Shown: in pieces, positions 7,885 to 15,136 of the stretch | Layout: each line of letters starts with the position of its first letter | How positions within the stretch are numbered: position 1 is the stretch's first letter | IMG/VR virus record: IMGVR_UViG_3300044712_000163 | Span: 1 to 57,485 of that record | Length of the DNA: 57,485 nucleotides | From: a virus | Direction: 5' to 3' (one strand) | Notes under the pieces: model-generated | The model's input: the letters and a program-made list of their open reading frames with translations, nothing else | What the model was told of the DNA's origin: nothing | The model's database searches: none | Position numbers and translations under genes: made by a program

Positions 7885-8372
7885 TATGCTGCCCTTACCA
7901 ATGCACCACTAAATTGTGAACCAGCGCCATAAATAGCAACACCACCGCTTCCGTTATAGGTATATAACTCAACATAATCCGTTGTACCATTTAAATAAAG
8001 AACTGCGCTTGCAGTAGCGGTTCCACAATTTCCGATTACATCGAAACCCCTCAAAAACTCAGAACCGTTTTTAAAGATAGAAACAATCATTCTTGAAACA
8101 GCGCCATTCATTTGGACACTTCCATTTATTTGGTAGTAGCCAGCAACTAATGGCTGAAATCTAGAGTTTGTAACGCTATCAAAAGCATTCGCAGTATCAA
8201 ACAATTCGGAACCACAAACCATTTTTGTAAAGGTATTGAGAGCTGGAACGGTGCTATTGTTTGATGGATAAGCACTAAACGCTGGTCCAGTACCAGCTAC
8301 GCCAGTGCCCAAGTCAGCCTGAATCACAGCACCATTAGCTATTGAATTAGTATTGATCTGACTAATCGGCAT
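7884..8372 (-). CDS. Short fibre with C1q-like domain
   Basis: The 162-aa protein has a brief N-terminal linker (MPISQINTNSIANGAVI) followed by a C1q-like jelly roll from about residue 30 ('GTGPAFSAYPSNNSTVP'). The motifs 'ELFDTANAFDSVTNSRFQPL', 'AGYYQINGSVQ' and 'SIFKNGSEF' match the tip of the 6728-7726 protein. It looks like a detached tip that could decorate or compete for the same attachment site. It ends in 'SGALVRAA', the same last residues (LVRAA) as the longer paralogue. Confidence 0.75.
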   Translation of the reverse strand: MPISQINTNSIANGAVIQADLGTGVAGTGPAFSAYPSNNSTVPALNTFTKMVCGSELFDTANAFDSVTNSRFQPLVAGYYQINGSVQMNGAVSRMIVSIFKNGSEFLRGFDVIGNCGTATASAVLYLNGTTDYVELYTYNGSGGVAIYGAGSQFSGALVRAA

Positions 8373-8677
8373 TATGGGTTACCTTGTTGTGCCTCTAATG
8401 CTGCTCGAGCTGCTGCTTCTGCCTCCGCTTCGGCTTGACGTTGTGCTGCTGATTTAACTAAACCTAACTCCAAAGCACGTTCTACGATGGCTTCACGAGT
8501 TGCTGGGATAGGCTCACCAATAGCTAAGAAGTTAGTAACTGCAGTCTGGATAATCTCATCCATAGCCACACGGCAGCGCTCGTGAACTGCATTTTGTATC
8601 CAAGCGTCTTGAGAAAGAGCGGCATATGAGAGTGCCTTATCTTCTGTTTCTGTAAGTGTAATTGTGTATGTTGTCAT
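8372..8677 (-). CDS. Small helical protein, fibre region
   Basis: The 101-aa product has a beta start (MTTYTITLTETEDKAL), a helix 'HERCRVAMDEIIQTAVTNFL' and a highly Ala/Glu/Arg-rich C-terminal helix (residues 78-97). Similar small proteins are found within phage tail-fibre clusters. Its stop coincides with the next gene start at 8372. Function unknown; a fibre-assembly helper is a guess. Confidence 0.65.
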   Translation of the reverse strand: MTTYTITLTETEDKALSYAALSQDAWIQNAVHERCRVAMDEIIQTAVTNFLAIGEPIPATREAIVERALELGLVKSAAQRQAEAEAEAAARAALEAQQGNP

Positions 8678-8690
8678 TTTTTACCTTTTC

Positions 8691-9674
8691 TTAGCCAACC
8701 AATTGAATGGCGAAATAAATAGAAGTGTTTTGAGTTTGCCCAGAGTTTGGATTGTTAAACCAACCGGCGCCAACAGAATCACCAGCTGCTAAACTTACTA
8801 ATTGAGTGCGATGCTTTGCGTAGTACCACTGAGCAGCAGGAAGTCCGTTATTTACTACAAGTGGTTGTGTTCCGTTAATAGAAACAAAATAGTAAGAATC
8901 CCAGTGTGGCTGAAAGTATGCACTCATTTGCCCACCAAAACTGATAAGGTATAACCCTGTAATAGGCGCAGTAAATAAACCTGTAGAAGAATTATAATAG
9001 CCACCTCTGTTGATTGTTGCCGATGTGCTAGAAAGATTTCCAGTGCCTCCTGCTCCTACTGATACGTTGTATTTTTCTAAATAGCAAGCTGGCTGGTATG
9101 GAGTTGTTATTCTTCCATTGGCGTCAATACGCATCCGCTCTGTGTTGTTTGTCCCAAATAGTAAAGCTGCACCACTTGCTCTATTCCAGCAATACCCTGA
9201 GCTTCCACCGTCTTGGCCAACAGCCATACTGCTGGTGCCTGTTGTATTTCCGTTTCCGGCAATTTCAATCATTGCAGATGCCGCAATACCACGAGCCAAA
9301 CCTAACGCAGCATTAGGGCTAGAAGTACCAATACCTACGTTACCGTTTACATCCCAATAGGGAGCACCGGCAGTCATCTGCGCATTTCCGACAGTCTGCT
9401 GACCTGGTTGTATAGTCTGGATGATCGGGCTTACGTAACGAACGTAGATGTTGTTTGTTCCGCTCGGAGGAGCAGAGGTGAACGTAATAACATTTCCACT
9501 GATTGTGTAAGCAGTGCTTGGGTTTTGTGGAACGTTTTCAATAACGACTACAACTTCTTGAACGTTATTTACACTTCGGCTTAAAGTAAAAGCCGTAGTT
9601 GAGCCGTTACCATTAAAGTAATCAACTATTGCGGTAAACGCTTGCTGGGTTGGTGAATTACCAATTACAGCCAT
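8691..9674 (-). CDS. Tail fibre with C-terminal C1q-like domain
   Basis: The chosen start at 9674 (MAVIGNSPTQQAF) meets the stop of the upstream gene; an in-frame start at 9698 would add eight residues and overlap it. The N-terminal domain ('DYFNGNGSTTAFTLSRSVNNVQ..VSGNVITFTSAPPSGTNN') is the same type as in the 6728-7726 fibre. A 'VGIGTSSPNAALGLARG' linker follows, then 'ERMRIDANGRI', and a C-terminal 'GGYYNSSTGLFTAPITGLYL' domain of C1q type. This is a mosaic fibre with domains shared across the cluster. Confidence 0.8.
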   Translation of the reverse strand: MAVIGNSPTQQAFTAIVDYFNGNGSTTAFTLSRSVNNVQEVVVVIENVPQNPSTAYTISGNVITFTSAPPSGTNNIYVRYVSPIIQTIQPGQQTVGNAQMTAGAPYWDVNGNVGIGTSSPNAALGLARGIAASAMIEIAGNGNTTGTSSMAVGQDGGSSGYCWNRASGAALLFGTNNTERMRIDANGRITTPYQPACYLEKYNVSVGAGGTGNLSSTSATINRGGYYNSSTGLFTAPITGLYLISFGGQMSAYFQPHWDSYYFVSINGTQPLVVNNGLPAAQWYYAKHRTQLVSLAAGDSVGAGWFNNPNSGQTQNTSIYFAIQLVG

Positions 9675-10000
9675 TATGCGATCTCCAAGAGGCTGCAAAC
9701 AACATCGCCTGAACTAGCGGCGCTTGTTACTACCTTTAATACATCTCCAGCTTCAAGAACGGTTTTTTGATCTCCGCCAACAATGACTAAGGCCATGCCA
9801 ACTGCAATCGTTGCGCCTTTTACTAAGTAATAATCTACTCCACCTGAAGTAATATAAGCGTCTGTAGTAATTGGGCTAACAGTTGTATTTGCTACGGATA
9901 AACCGATAACTGTAGTTTGTGTGGCTGAAGGGCAAGTATAGACAGTAGCTGCCGATGTACCTACGCTTTTGCTAAAGAAGTTCTTAAAAGTATTTGCCAT
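9674..10000 (-). CDS. Small beta-rich virion protein
   Basis: The 108-aa protein (MANTFKNFFSKSVGTSAATV) is rich in Thr, Val, Ser and Ala with alternating hydrophobic positions, which suggests a beta sandwich. Related short proteins occur near structural genes of podoviruses. It lies between a fibre gene and a homing-type endonuclease, with its start immediately after the endonuclease stop. A fibre-attachment or decoration role is inferred only from position. Confidence 0.65.
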   Translation of the reverse strand: MANTFKNFFSKSVGTSAATVYTCPSATQTTVIGLSVANTTVSPITTDAYITSGGVDYYLVKGATIAVGMALVIVGGDQKTVLEAGDVLKVVTSAASSGDVVCSLLEIA

Positions 10001-10429
10001 TTATTTTGTATTCCTTAAATATTCTATTGCTCTTTCTAGTAATCCAATATCATCTCTTAAATTTCCTATGCCTGTATTGCAATTACTACAAAGCAATCCT
10101 CTAATTTTTCCTGTCTCGTGGCAATGGTCTACTGCAAATGCTTTACGCTTACCTGTGTCATTTGTACCACATATTGCACAACAACCGCCTTGTGCTTCCA
10201 ACATTGTTAAATATTCTGAATAACTTATTCCATATATTCGTTTTAATTTACTGTCTCTATCGTTTTTATAATCATAAGGTCTTTTATGTTTATGTTCATG
10301 ATAGCTATTATTTTGATACTTACGATGACATTCGACACAGTTAGGCCTAATGCCGTCTTGATACTTTATGTTCTTTGGAAACTCATCTACGGGTTTCTCT
10401 TCAGAACAAGTTTTACATATTTTACTCAC
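10001..10429 (-). CDS. HNH endonuclease (endonuclease VII-like)
   Basis: The 142-aa protein has an N-terminal zinc-knuckle region (CKTCSEEKPVDEF...CVECHRKYQ) and a C-terminal endonuclease VII/HNH module. That module has 'CCAICGTNDTGKRKAFAVDH' (residues 83-102), then 'CHETGKIRGLLCSNCNTGIG'. The Cys pairs and His-Asn layout are those of recombination endonuclease VII-type enzymes. It interrupts the virion gene cluster and is more AT-rich than its neighbours, so it is probably a free-standing homing endonuclease. Overlap with the downstream fibre gene is four bases. Confidence 0.82.
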   Translation of the reverse strand: MSKICKTCSEEKPVDEFPKNIKYQDGIRPNCVECHRKYQNNSYHEHKHKRPYDYKNDRDSKLKRIYGISYSEYLTMLEAQGGCCAICGTNDTGKRKAFAVDHCHETGKIRGLLCSNCNTGIGNLRDDIGLLERAIEYLRNTK

Positions 10430-11418
10430 CCCAATGCAATCGCTAAAGCTACAGCCGTTCCTGCTGGATCGAAATCTGTACTATTTGCTACTGCTGCTGT
10501 GCCAAGCCCCATTGAAGTTCTAGCTGTAGCTGGGTTTTGGTTAACCCACAAATTAGAGCCGTTGCGTACTAAAAAATCGTTTTGGGTAGCTCCACTAATA
10601 GCAACATCATGCAGTTCGTCTAGTTCATAACCATTTTGAATGCGGGTTTGAATAACTCCTTGGTTTGCATGAACTCTTGTTACGATACCAACATAAACTA
10701 AATGGTTTGGTGCTGACGGCTTTGTCTGAGTATATCCGCCTGCAACTGTGGGGCTTAAGTAAACAATCCCACCTTCAATTAGTCCAAGAGTATTTAATCC
10801 TGCAACTTCCCCAGTAATAACCACAAATCCGTTTTGGTTATTGGGAATGTCAGCTTGAATCATGCCGTACGTCTGAGCCGAAGTAGCATCAGATGTAGCT
10901 AATGCTTTCTGAACAAGCATCTTATTGCCGGCTGCGCCTGCAGGATAAACAATTGTACCTTTAGTTAAGGTAGCCCCTGTTTCGTTTCTTACTTGCGCAA
11001 TTAATGTACCTGTATTGGCCGCAGTTCCTACACTTAAGTCAAAGACTGTTCCAGTGGGGGAGAGAATTACACTTCCGTCAACAGAAGTCAAATTACTAAC
11101 TGCTGCGTCTGCTTTTGTTCCCTGTGCGGCAGTGGCAAAGCTATCGGCAGAATATCCGCTGTCTTTAATTAGCTTGCCAGTTACGCCGTCAAAAGATGCA
11201 AAGTCATTAGCTACAGCACTTGCTGGGCCATCGACATCACCGACTGCACCTAGGTTTACAGATAAATCACGAGACGAACCCGTACCAGTAATCGTAACGC
11301 TAGTATCCGTAGATGTAAGCGTTTCAATCTTGGCGTCGTTTAGGTTGACAAAGTTAGCATCGACCTCATTATTAGTGAGGGGACTTCCTTTGCCAGCCCG
11401 GGTTACTATGGTAGTCAA
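10426..11418 (-). CDS. Tail-fibre-like protein
   Basis: The 330-aa protein starts 'MTTIVTRAGKGSPLTNNEVD', a frequent opening of fibre proteins. It continues with 'ANFVNLNDAKIETLTSTDTS', Ser/Thr/Gly-rich strands and a 'GTLIAQVRNETGATLTKGTI' segment near residue 145 common to phage fibre shafts. The end is 'NPATARTSMGLGTAAVANST'. It probably attaches to the virion by its N-terminus. It is coupled to the upstream HNH gene by a four-base overlap. Confidence 0.75.
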   Translation of the reverse strand: MTTIVTRAGKGSPLTNNEVDANFVNLNDAKIETLTSTDTSVTITGTGSSRDLSVNLGAVGDVDGPASAVANDFASFDGVTGKLIKDSGYSADSFATAAQGTKADAAVSNLTSVDGSVILSPTGTVFDLSVGTAANTGTLIAQVRNETGATLTKGTIVYPAGAAGNKMLVQKALATSDATSAQTYGMIQADIPNNQNGFVVITGEVAGLNTLGLIEGGIVYLSPTVAGGYTQTKPSAPNHLVYVGIVTRVHANQGVIQTRIQNGYELDELHDVAISGATQNDFLVRNGSNLWVNQNPATARTSMGLGTAAVANSTDFDPAGTAVALAIALG

Positions 11419-11434
11419 AGTCTACCCTTTCGGA

Positions 11435-11878
11435 TTAAGAGATTGTAATTGTCCAAGTAACGCTCATTGCGTCATCTGAACCTTTATTTACAACTGCAAA
11501 TACTGTACGGCAAAGCATTGTGCCTGCGCTTGCTGCGTTTAAAATACCTGCTTCAGTTACTGCACCAGTTGCGGTTGCAGGTGGGAAAGTCGCAGTGTAA
11601 GTAACGATATTAGAAGCAGAGGTACCAGAGGACAAAGCCACTCGGCCAAGTTCAGATTGAAGTGCAGTATCGCCTGCAGCAGCCGCAGTTGTACCAGAAC
11701 CAAGAGCCATATGACTCATGATATTTGAGGCGGTGCCAACCATACGAGAAGCGACATAAGCTAAACCGGTGTTAACTACCAAGTTTTTAAACTCACGCTC
11801 TTCTTTAATTTTACCGTCAGGGCCTGTGATTACGACCCGCAAGGAGCCGGAGGCTTTTAAATTTTCGTTTGTGTTCAT
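11435..11878 (-). CDS. Tail-associated structural protein
   Basis: The 147-aa protein has an N-terminal domain 'GSLRVVITGPDGKIKEERE' followed by 'NLVVNTGLAYVASRMVGTAS'. The middle is 'MALGSGTTAAAAGDTALQSE' and the C-terminal half is beta-rich, ending in 'DDAMSVTWTITIS'. This arrangement is common among small phage tail-fibre-linked proteins. Exact position in the particle is unknown. Confidence 0.75.
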   Translation of the reverse strand: MNTNENLKASGSLRVVITGPDGKIKEEREFKNLVVNTGLAYVASRMVGTASNIMSHMALGSGTTAAAAGDTALQSELGRVALSSGTSASNIVTYTATFPPATATGAVTEAGILNAASAGTMLCRTVFAVVNKGSDDAMSVTWTITIS

Positions 11879-11887
11879 ACAGCTCCT

Positions 11888-12574
11888 TTATGTGAAGGTT
11901 CGATACGAACCAACGTAATCTTCTAAGAAATAAGTAATATCACAGTAGTTTTGCATTAGCAAGTAGCCACTGCTTCCTGTTGAGACATTATCCGACTTAT
12001 TTGGCGCAAAATCAATAACTTGCGCACTGGTATTCGTAGTGAAGTCGCTTATTGACTTGATGAACTGATGCTGAATATTAGCATCCATATTGTCCACCAT
12101 AGTAATAGCATCTGATACGGGTTTACTAATATCACGAGAAGCAGCTTCACCTATCACAACTGCGTCTGTCTTTAACGTTTCTACCGCAAATGTCGGTGCG
12201 TCTACAGCAAAAATATCTTCAGCAAACGTGCGTATATAAATTAGCACTAAATTAATACTATCTGCAAGGGCTGCAGAATCTGCAATGTTTTTGGCTGTGC
12301 TCAAACGAACTGCGTCCGCTGGCTGATTTAAGCTATCCGCTACTGGCTTAGATACATCTAGATAAATCTGGTCTGCAGGTGTAATGACATCTACTGCCAA
12401 TACATCTGGCATCGTGACTTTTGCGCAGACTTTGACTTCAAGGTAAGAAACACGTGCGCATGGCTGAATATAACTAGCTTGCGCTTGTGCATTGATATAG
12501 GATACCTGAGCCGCCGGCTCAATAAAACTGACCGCTGCTAGAATTATAGAAGAAGCAGTAGTACTACAGCTCAT
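11888..12574 (-). CDS. Virion protein with degenerate internal repeats
   Basis: The 228-aa protein contains two families of short repeats. At residues about 20-46 there are three copies of a 'QVSYI / QASYI / RVSYL' type unit. From about residue 74 onward a 'KPVADSLNQPADAV', 'KNIADSAALADSIN', 'KPVSDAITMVDN' pattern recurs. It ends with a Tyr/Asp/Phe-rich segment (YCDITYFLEDYVGSYRTFT). A fibrous or linker role in the tail is plausible. Family not recognised. Confidence 0.65.
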   Translation of the reverse strand: MSCSTTASSIILAAVSFIEPAAQVSYINAQAQASYIQPCARVSYLEVKVCAKVTMPDVLAVDVITPADQIYLDVSKPVADSLNQPADAVRLSTAKNIADSAALADSINLVLIYIRTFAEDIFAVDAPTFAVETLKTDAVVIGEAASRDISKPVSDAITMVDNMDANIQHQFIKSISDFTTNTSAQVIDFAPNKSDNVSTGSSGYLLMQNYCDITYFLEDYVGSYRTFT

Positions 12575-12906
12575 TAAAACTCGGCTCTAAGCGTAAACTG
12601 TAATAAATCGTAAACAGTCAAAATCTGACCATTAAAGCTCATCTCAATCTCGCCTTGGTACTGCCCTGGAGCAATATCAAGAGTAGTTCCGGGGAAGAAG
12701 AACATTACTTCTCCATCGGCGCCACCATTGGTTTTTACACAAGTTAGAGTAGATAAAACAGTTGTGCCACCTTGGGCACGGAGCTTTACAACAACTGTAG
12801 TGGTCTCAGCAGATAAATCGATTGGGTCGCCTGTCTGAGCGTTTGTTAGCGTCAGAGTAACTTCTGGGAGGTTATCTCCCTGAACCAGTTTAATATTAGT
12901 ACTCAT
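12574..12906 (-). CDS. BppU N-terminal-like baseplate/fibre anchor protein
   Basis: The 110-aa protein (MSTNIKLVQGDNLPEVTLTL) is Ig-like and matches the pattern of BppU N-terminal domains: 'VQGDNLP', 'LTNAQTGDPIDLSAE', 'VVVKLRAQGG' and 'GQYQGEIEMSF'. I start it at 12906, where ATG overlaps the upstream stop (ATGA) behind GAGG. A GTG six bases upstream would also be in frame. Such domains anchor receptor-binding proteins to the tail. Confidence 0.7.
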   Translation of the reverse strand: MSTNIKLVQGDNLPEVTLTLTNAQTGDPIDLSAETTTVVVKLRAQGGTTVLSTLTCVKTNGGADGEVMFFFPGTTLDIAPGQYQGEIEMSFNGQILTVYDLLQFTLRAEF

Positions 12907-13565
12907 ACCCACCTCTGGAATTCAATTCTTGGGGATCCACGAGTCAAGCCCTTAGTGACTTGCATGCGGACTCTATTAATCTCGTAACGGAACATCTTAA
13001 GCGCTTCGATGGCGCCTGCTTTATCCGAATAATCTTGCCGTGGCTGAGCTAGCAAACGGCCTCTTGCACCCCAAGCAATAGCTTCTGCGTACTGCTCATA
13101 TATCTCAGAATCAATCTCTGAAGAATCACGAGTTGGGGCAATAGCTGCTTTTACATAAAGAATTGCAGGTTGTGTGACATAAGGCGTAGGAACCAGCATT
13201 ACCTCTGGCTTAATCATGCGGGTAATGTATTGTGGTGCGCCTTGAATCTGTTGGTAGTCGCCCATGCGATAAATCTCAGCTAACTCGTCTGGGCCCTTAG
13301 GAATCAATAAGTTAGTATTAAAATATGCCTGAACAGGTACTACAAACTTAGTATCAGCCGGTGTTTGAACAGGGTAACTATTCTGTCCGTTAACAACATC
13401 CATTGCTGGAATGTTAATCTGCCATACTAAAGTCTTTTCGCAAAACTCAATCGCTGCTTGCTTAATAGCGTTTTCAGCAATAAAGTCAGACGCATCAGGT
13501 ACATACTGGAGTACTAATGGCAAGAACTTTGAATATGGGACGGTGAAGCCGTAAGCTTGTGTCAT
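12903..13565 (-). CDS. Head-tail connector / tail tube-like protein
   Basis: The 220-aa protein (MTQAYGFTVPYSKFLPLVL) has the short helix 'ENAIKQAAIEFCEKTLVWQ', then 'NGQNSYPVQTPADTKFV', 'GAPQYITRM' and 'YVKAAIAPTRDSSEI', followed by a helix with 'EQYAEAIAWGARGRLLAQP'. This is the conserved layout of podovirus adaptor/tail-completion proteins that sit below the portal. It is translationally coupled to both neighbours. The assignment to a specific complex is inference. Confidence 0.7.
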   Translation of the reverse strand: MTQAYGFTVPYSKFLPLVLQYVPDASDFIAENAIKQAAIEFCEKTLVWQINIPAMDVVNGQNSYPVQTPADTKFVVPVQAYFNTNLLIPKGPDELAEIYRMGDYQQIQGAPQYITRMIKPEVMLVPTPYVTQPAILYVKAAIAPTRDSSEIDSEIYEQYAEAIAWGARGRLLAQPRQDYSDKAGAIEALKMFRYEINRVRMQVTKGLTRGSPRIEFQRWV

Positions 13566-14248
13566 GATTGCGAGCCTGGTTTGCTAGGGTCTTTAGGAGC
13601 AAATTGCTGGTTAGGGCTATTTCCAAGTTCCGAAGTAGATTTCTGAGTCATAGAAGCCATAAATGTAGAAAGGTATCCACTCGCCAATTGCAGTCCTGGA
13701 GCGTACTCAGCATCTTTACTACATGCTCTATACAGGACATAGTCTAATAAAGGAGTAGCAAAAATATCATTCAAAGCAATTACTTCATCTTCATCCGCTA
13801 AAGGTGCAGGGACTGGAGAATAGTTTACCTGCAAGTATGCTTTTCCAGTATTAGGCGGGTAAACAAAAAATACGGTTTGATCTTGTGGATCAAAAATATA
13901 GTGACGTGGTATTAGTGTCGGACAATCGTCGTGCCAATCAGGATTAAACGAGTCAAGTAATTCACGTGAAGTTAAACGGATAGCACGGCCTGGCTTAGTG
14001 CCGTCAGTGCCCATAAATCGAATAACTTCTAAAAGTGTCCAGCCATCAGCTGGAATTGACTGGCGAGTACCAGCAACTAGCTTATATACGCTTACTTTAT
14101 TGGTAGCGTTAGGGGACATGATGACAATTTGACGTTGTCCATCATTGATCCAGTCTAGAAGTTCGGCACGAGTCCAGCGATCATTACCTACGTCAAGTAG
14201 TTGTATCGCTGCCTTATCGATGATGGATTTTGCGGTAATTGTTCCCAT
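13562..14248 (-). CDS. Phage adaptor protein (DUF6682-like)
   Basis: The 228-aa protein shows 'AKSIIDKAAIQLLDVGNDRW', 'RAELLDWINDGQRQIVIMSP' and 'DNIFATPLL'-type text near residue 165 ('NDIFATPLLDYVLYRACSKD'). This is the signature I associate with DUF6682 phage adaptor proteins that join portal and tail. The N-terminal helix-turn pattern and the C-terminal 'LYRACSKDAEYAPG' helix support it. It starts after a strong terminator at 14265-14284 and overlaps the next gene by four bases. Confidence 0.75.
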   Translation of the reverse strand: MGTITAKSIIDKAAIQLLDVGNDRWTRAELLDWINDGQRQIVIMSPNATNKVSVYKLVAGTRQSIPADGWTLLEVIRFMGTDGTKPGRAIRLTSRELLDSFNPDWHDDCPTLIPRHYIFDPQDQTVFFVYPPNTGKAYLQVNYSPVPAPLADEDEVIALNDIFATPLLDYVLYRACSKDAEYAPGLQLASGYLSTFMASMTQKSTSELGNSPNQQFAPKDPSKPGSQS

Positions 14249-14264
14249 AACCCTATTATATTAG

Positions 14265-14284
14265 GAAAAGGGGCCGAAGCCCCC
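14265..14284 (-). terminator. Terminator with UUCG loop
   Basis: Read on the minus strand the hairpin is GGGGC-TTCG-GCCCC followed by TTTTCC. The stable UUCG-type tetraloop and U-run make a good intrinsic terminator. It lies between the repeat protein gene and the adaptor gene and would reduce adaptor and tail expression relative to the capsid genes. Confidence 0.8.
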
Positions 14285-14299
14285 TTCGTTTTGCAAAAA

Positions 14300-14863
14300 T
14301 TAAGCAGGTGTAAATGTGATGGCAGTGATATTTGCAGGTGGGCCGCCTGGAGGCGCTGTGCCGCCACTAAAATCAATAGTTGTAGATGCTACTCCAGCAA
14401 CGTAAGCCCATGATGCATTAATTACACCGGTGTATTGCATACCGCTTCTTGTGACAACACAGGATGTACCAACAGGCTGAGCTTTTAATGTATTAAACGC
14501 AGCTGTATCTGACCAAGACGATCCTGTTGCGGTCATATCAAATACTAGCATTCCGCCTGAAATTTGTAATCCGCCGATTGAATACTCTGTGCCCTGTGTG
14601 TATGTTACTGGGGTAGAGGGTGTAGGGCCACTGCCGACTGCTTCCATAATAGCAGTTGCTTGCGTCCCAAATAAACCTTGTTGTACTAACTCATCTGCAG
14701 TAGCGTCGCCTTCTTTAGCAGCTAAAATCTGCGTAGCTTGAGTAGTAGAAAATCCTTGAGAAACTAATGCTGCATCAGAACCTGTACCAGCTCCAACCGC
14801 AATAACTTCTGTTGCTTGCGTACCAGATAAACCACTGGATACTAAGTCATCAATAACAGCCAT
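14300..14863 (-). CDS. Repeat protein with C-terminal beta domain, capsid-adjacent
   Basis: The 187-aa protein begins with three copies of a roughly 25-residue unit: 'DDLVSSGLSGTQATEVIA', 'AALVSQGFSTTQATQILA' and 'DELVQQGLFGTQATAIME'. Each reads as LV-x-x-G-F/L-S-x-T-QA-T-x-I. Residues about 93-187 are a separate beta-rich domain, 'VTYTQGTEYSIGGLQISGGM' onward, ending 'PPANITAITFTPA'. The gene lies two places downstream of the coat gene and shares its repeat with the 68-aa neighbour. A head-decoration or fibre role is an inference. Confidence 0.75.
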   Translation of the reverse strand: MAVIDDLVSSGLSGTQATEVIAVGAGTGSDAALVSQGFSTTQATQILAAKEGDATADELVQQGLFGTQATAIMEAVGSGPTPSTPVTYTQGTEYSIGGLQISGGMLVFDMTATGSSWSDTAAFNTLKAQPVGTSCVVTRSGMQYTGVINASWAYVAGVASTTIDFSGGTAPPGGPPANITAITFTPA

Positions 14864-14873
14864 TTTTTATTCC

Positions 14874-15080
14874 TTAATCATAAATTATTACTGCTTGTAC
14901 TGGAGAAAACCCAACGCTAACAAGCTGTGATGGATTTCCATTTTGACTGATTACTTCAGCTTGGGCGATTGAACAACCTGCTGAAATCAATGCTGTACGA
15001 TCATATCGAGAATAAGAAATTGCTTGTGCTTCTGCCGCCCAAATTCCTGCTTCTACTAGTGCGTCTATATATGAAGACAT
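14874..15080 (-). CDS. Three-repeat small protein, capsid-adjacent
   Basis: The 68-aa protein consists almost wholly of three units related to those of the downstream gene: 'DALVEAGIWAAEAQAIS', 'TALISAGCSIAQAEVIS' and 'SQLVSVGFSPVQAVIIY'. The unit is LV/LI-x-x-G-x-x-x-x-QA-x-x-I, likely two short helices. AAGGAACTGCAA precedes the ATG at 15080. Its tandem arrangement with the 14300-14863 gene suggests descent from one ancestral repeat and a shared binding partner, possibly the capsid. Confidence 0.7.
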   Translation of the reverse strand: MSSYIDALVEAGIWAAEAQAISYSRYDRTALISAGCSIAQAEVISQNGNPSQLVSVGFSPVQAVIIYD

Positions 15081-15102
15081 TTGCAGTTCCTTAAATCAAG
15101 TT

Positions 15103-15126
15103 GTGGGTGGAGAATTCTCCACCCAC
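15103..15126. repeat. 24-bp perfect palindrome
   Basis: The 24-base sequence reads identically on both strands, with arms GTGGGTGGAGAA and TTCTCCACCCAC meeting at a GAATTC centre. It lies between the coat gene stop and the repeat protein start. In RNA it would fold into a 10-12 bp hairpin. No U-run follows in the minus direction, so it may be an mRNA-stabilising or processing hairpin rather than a terminator. Confidence 0.8.
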
Positions 15127-15136
15127 TGTGCGGTTA

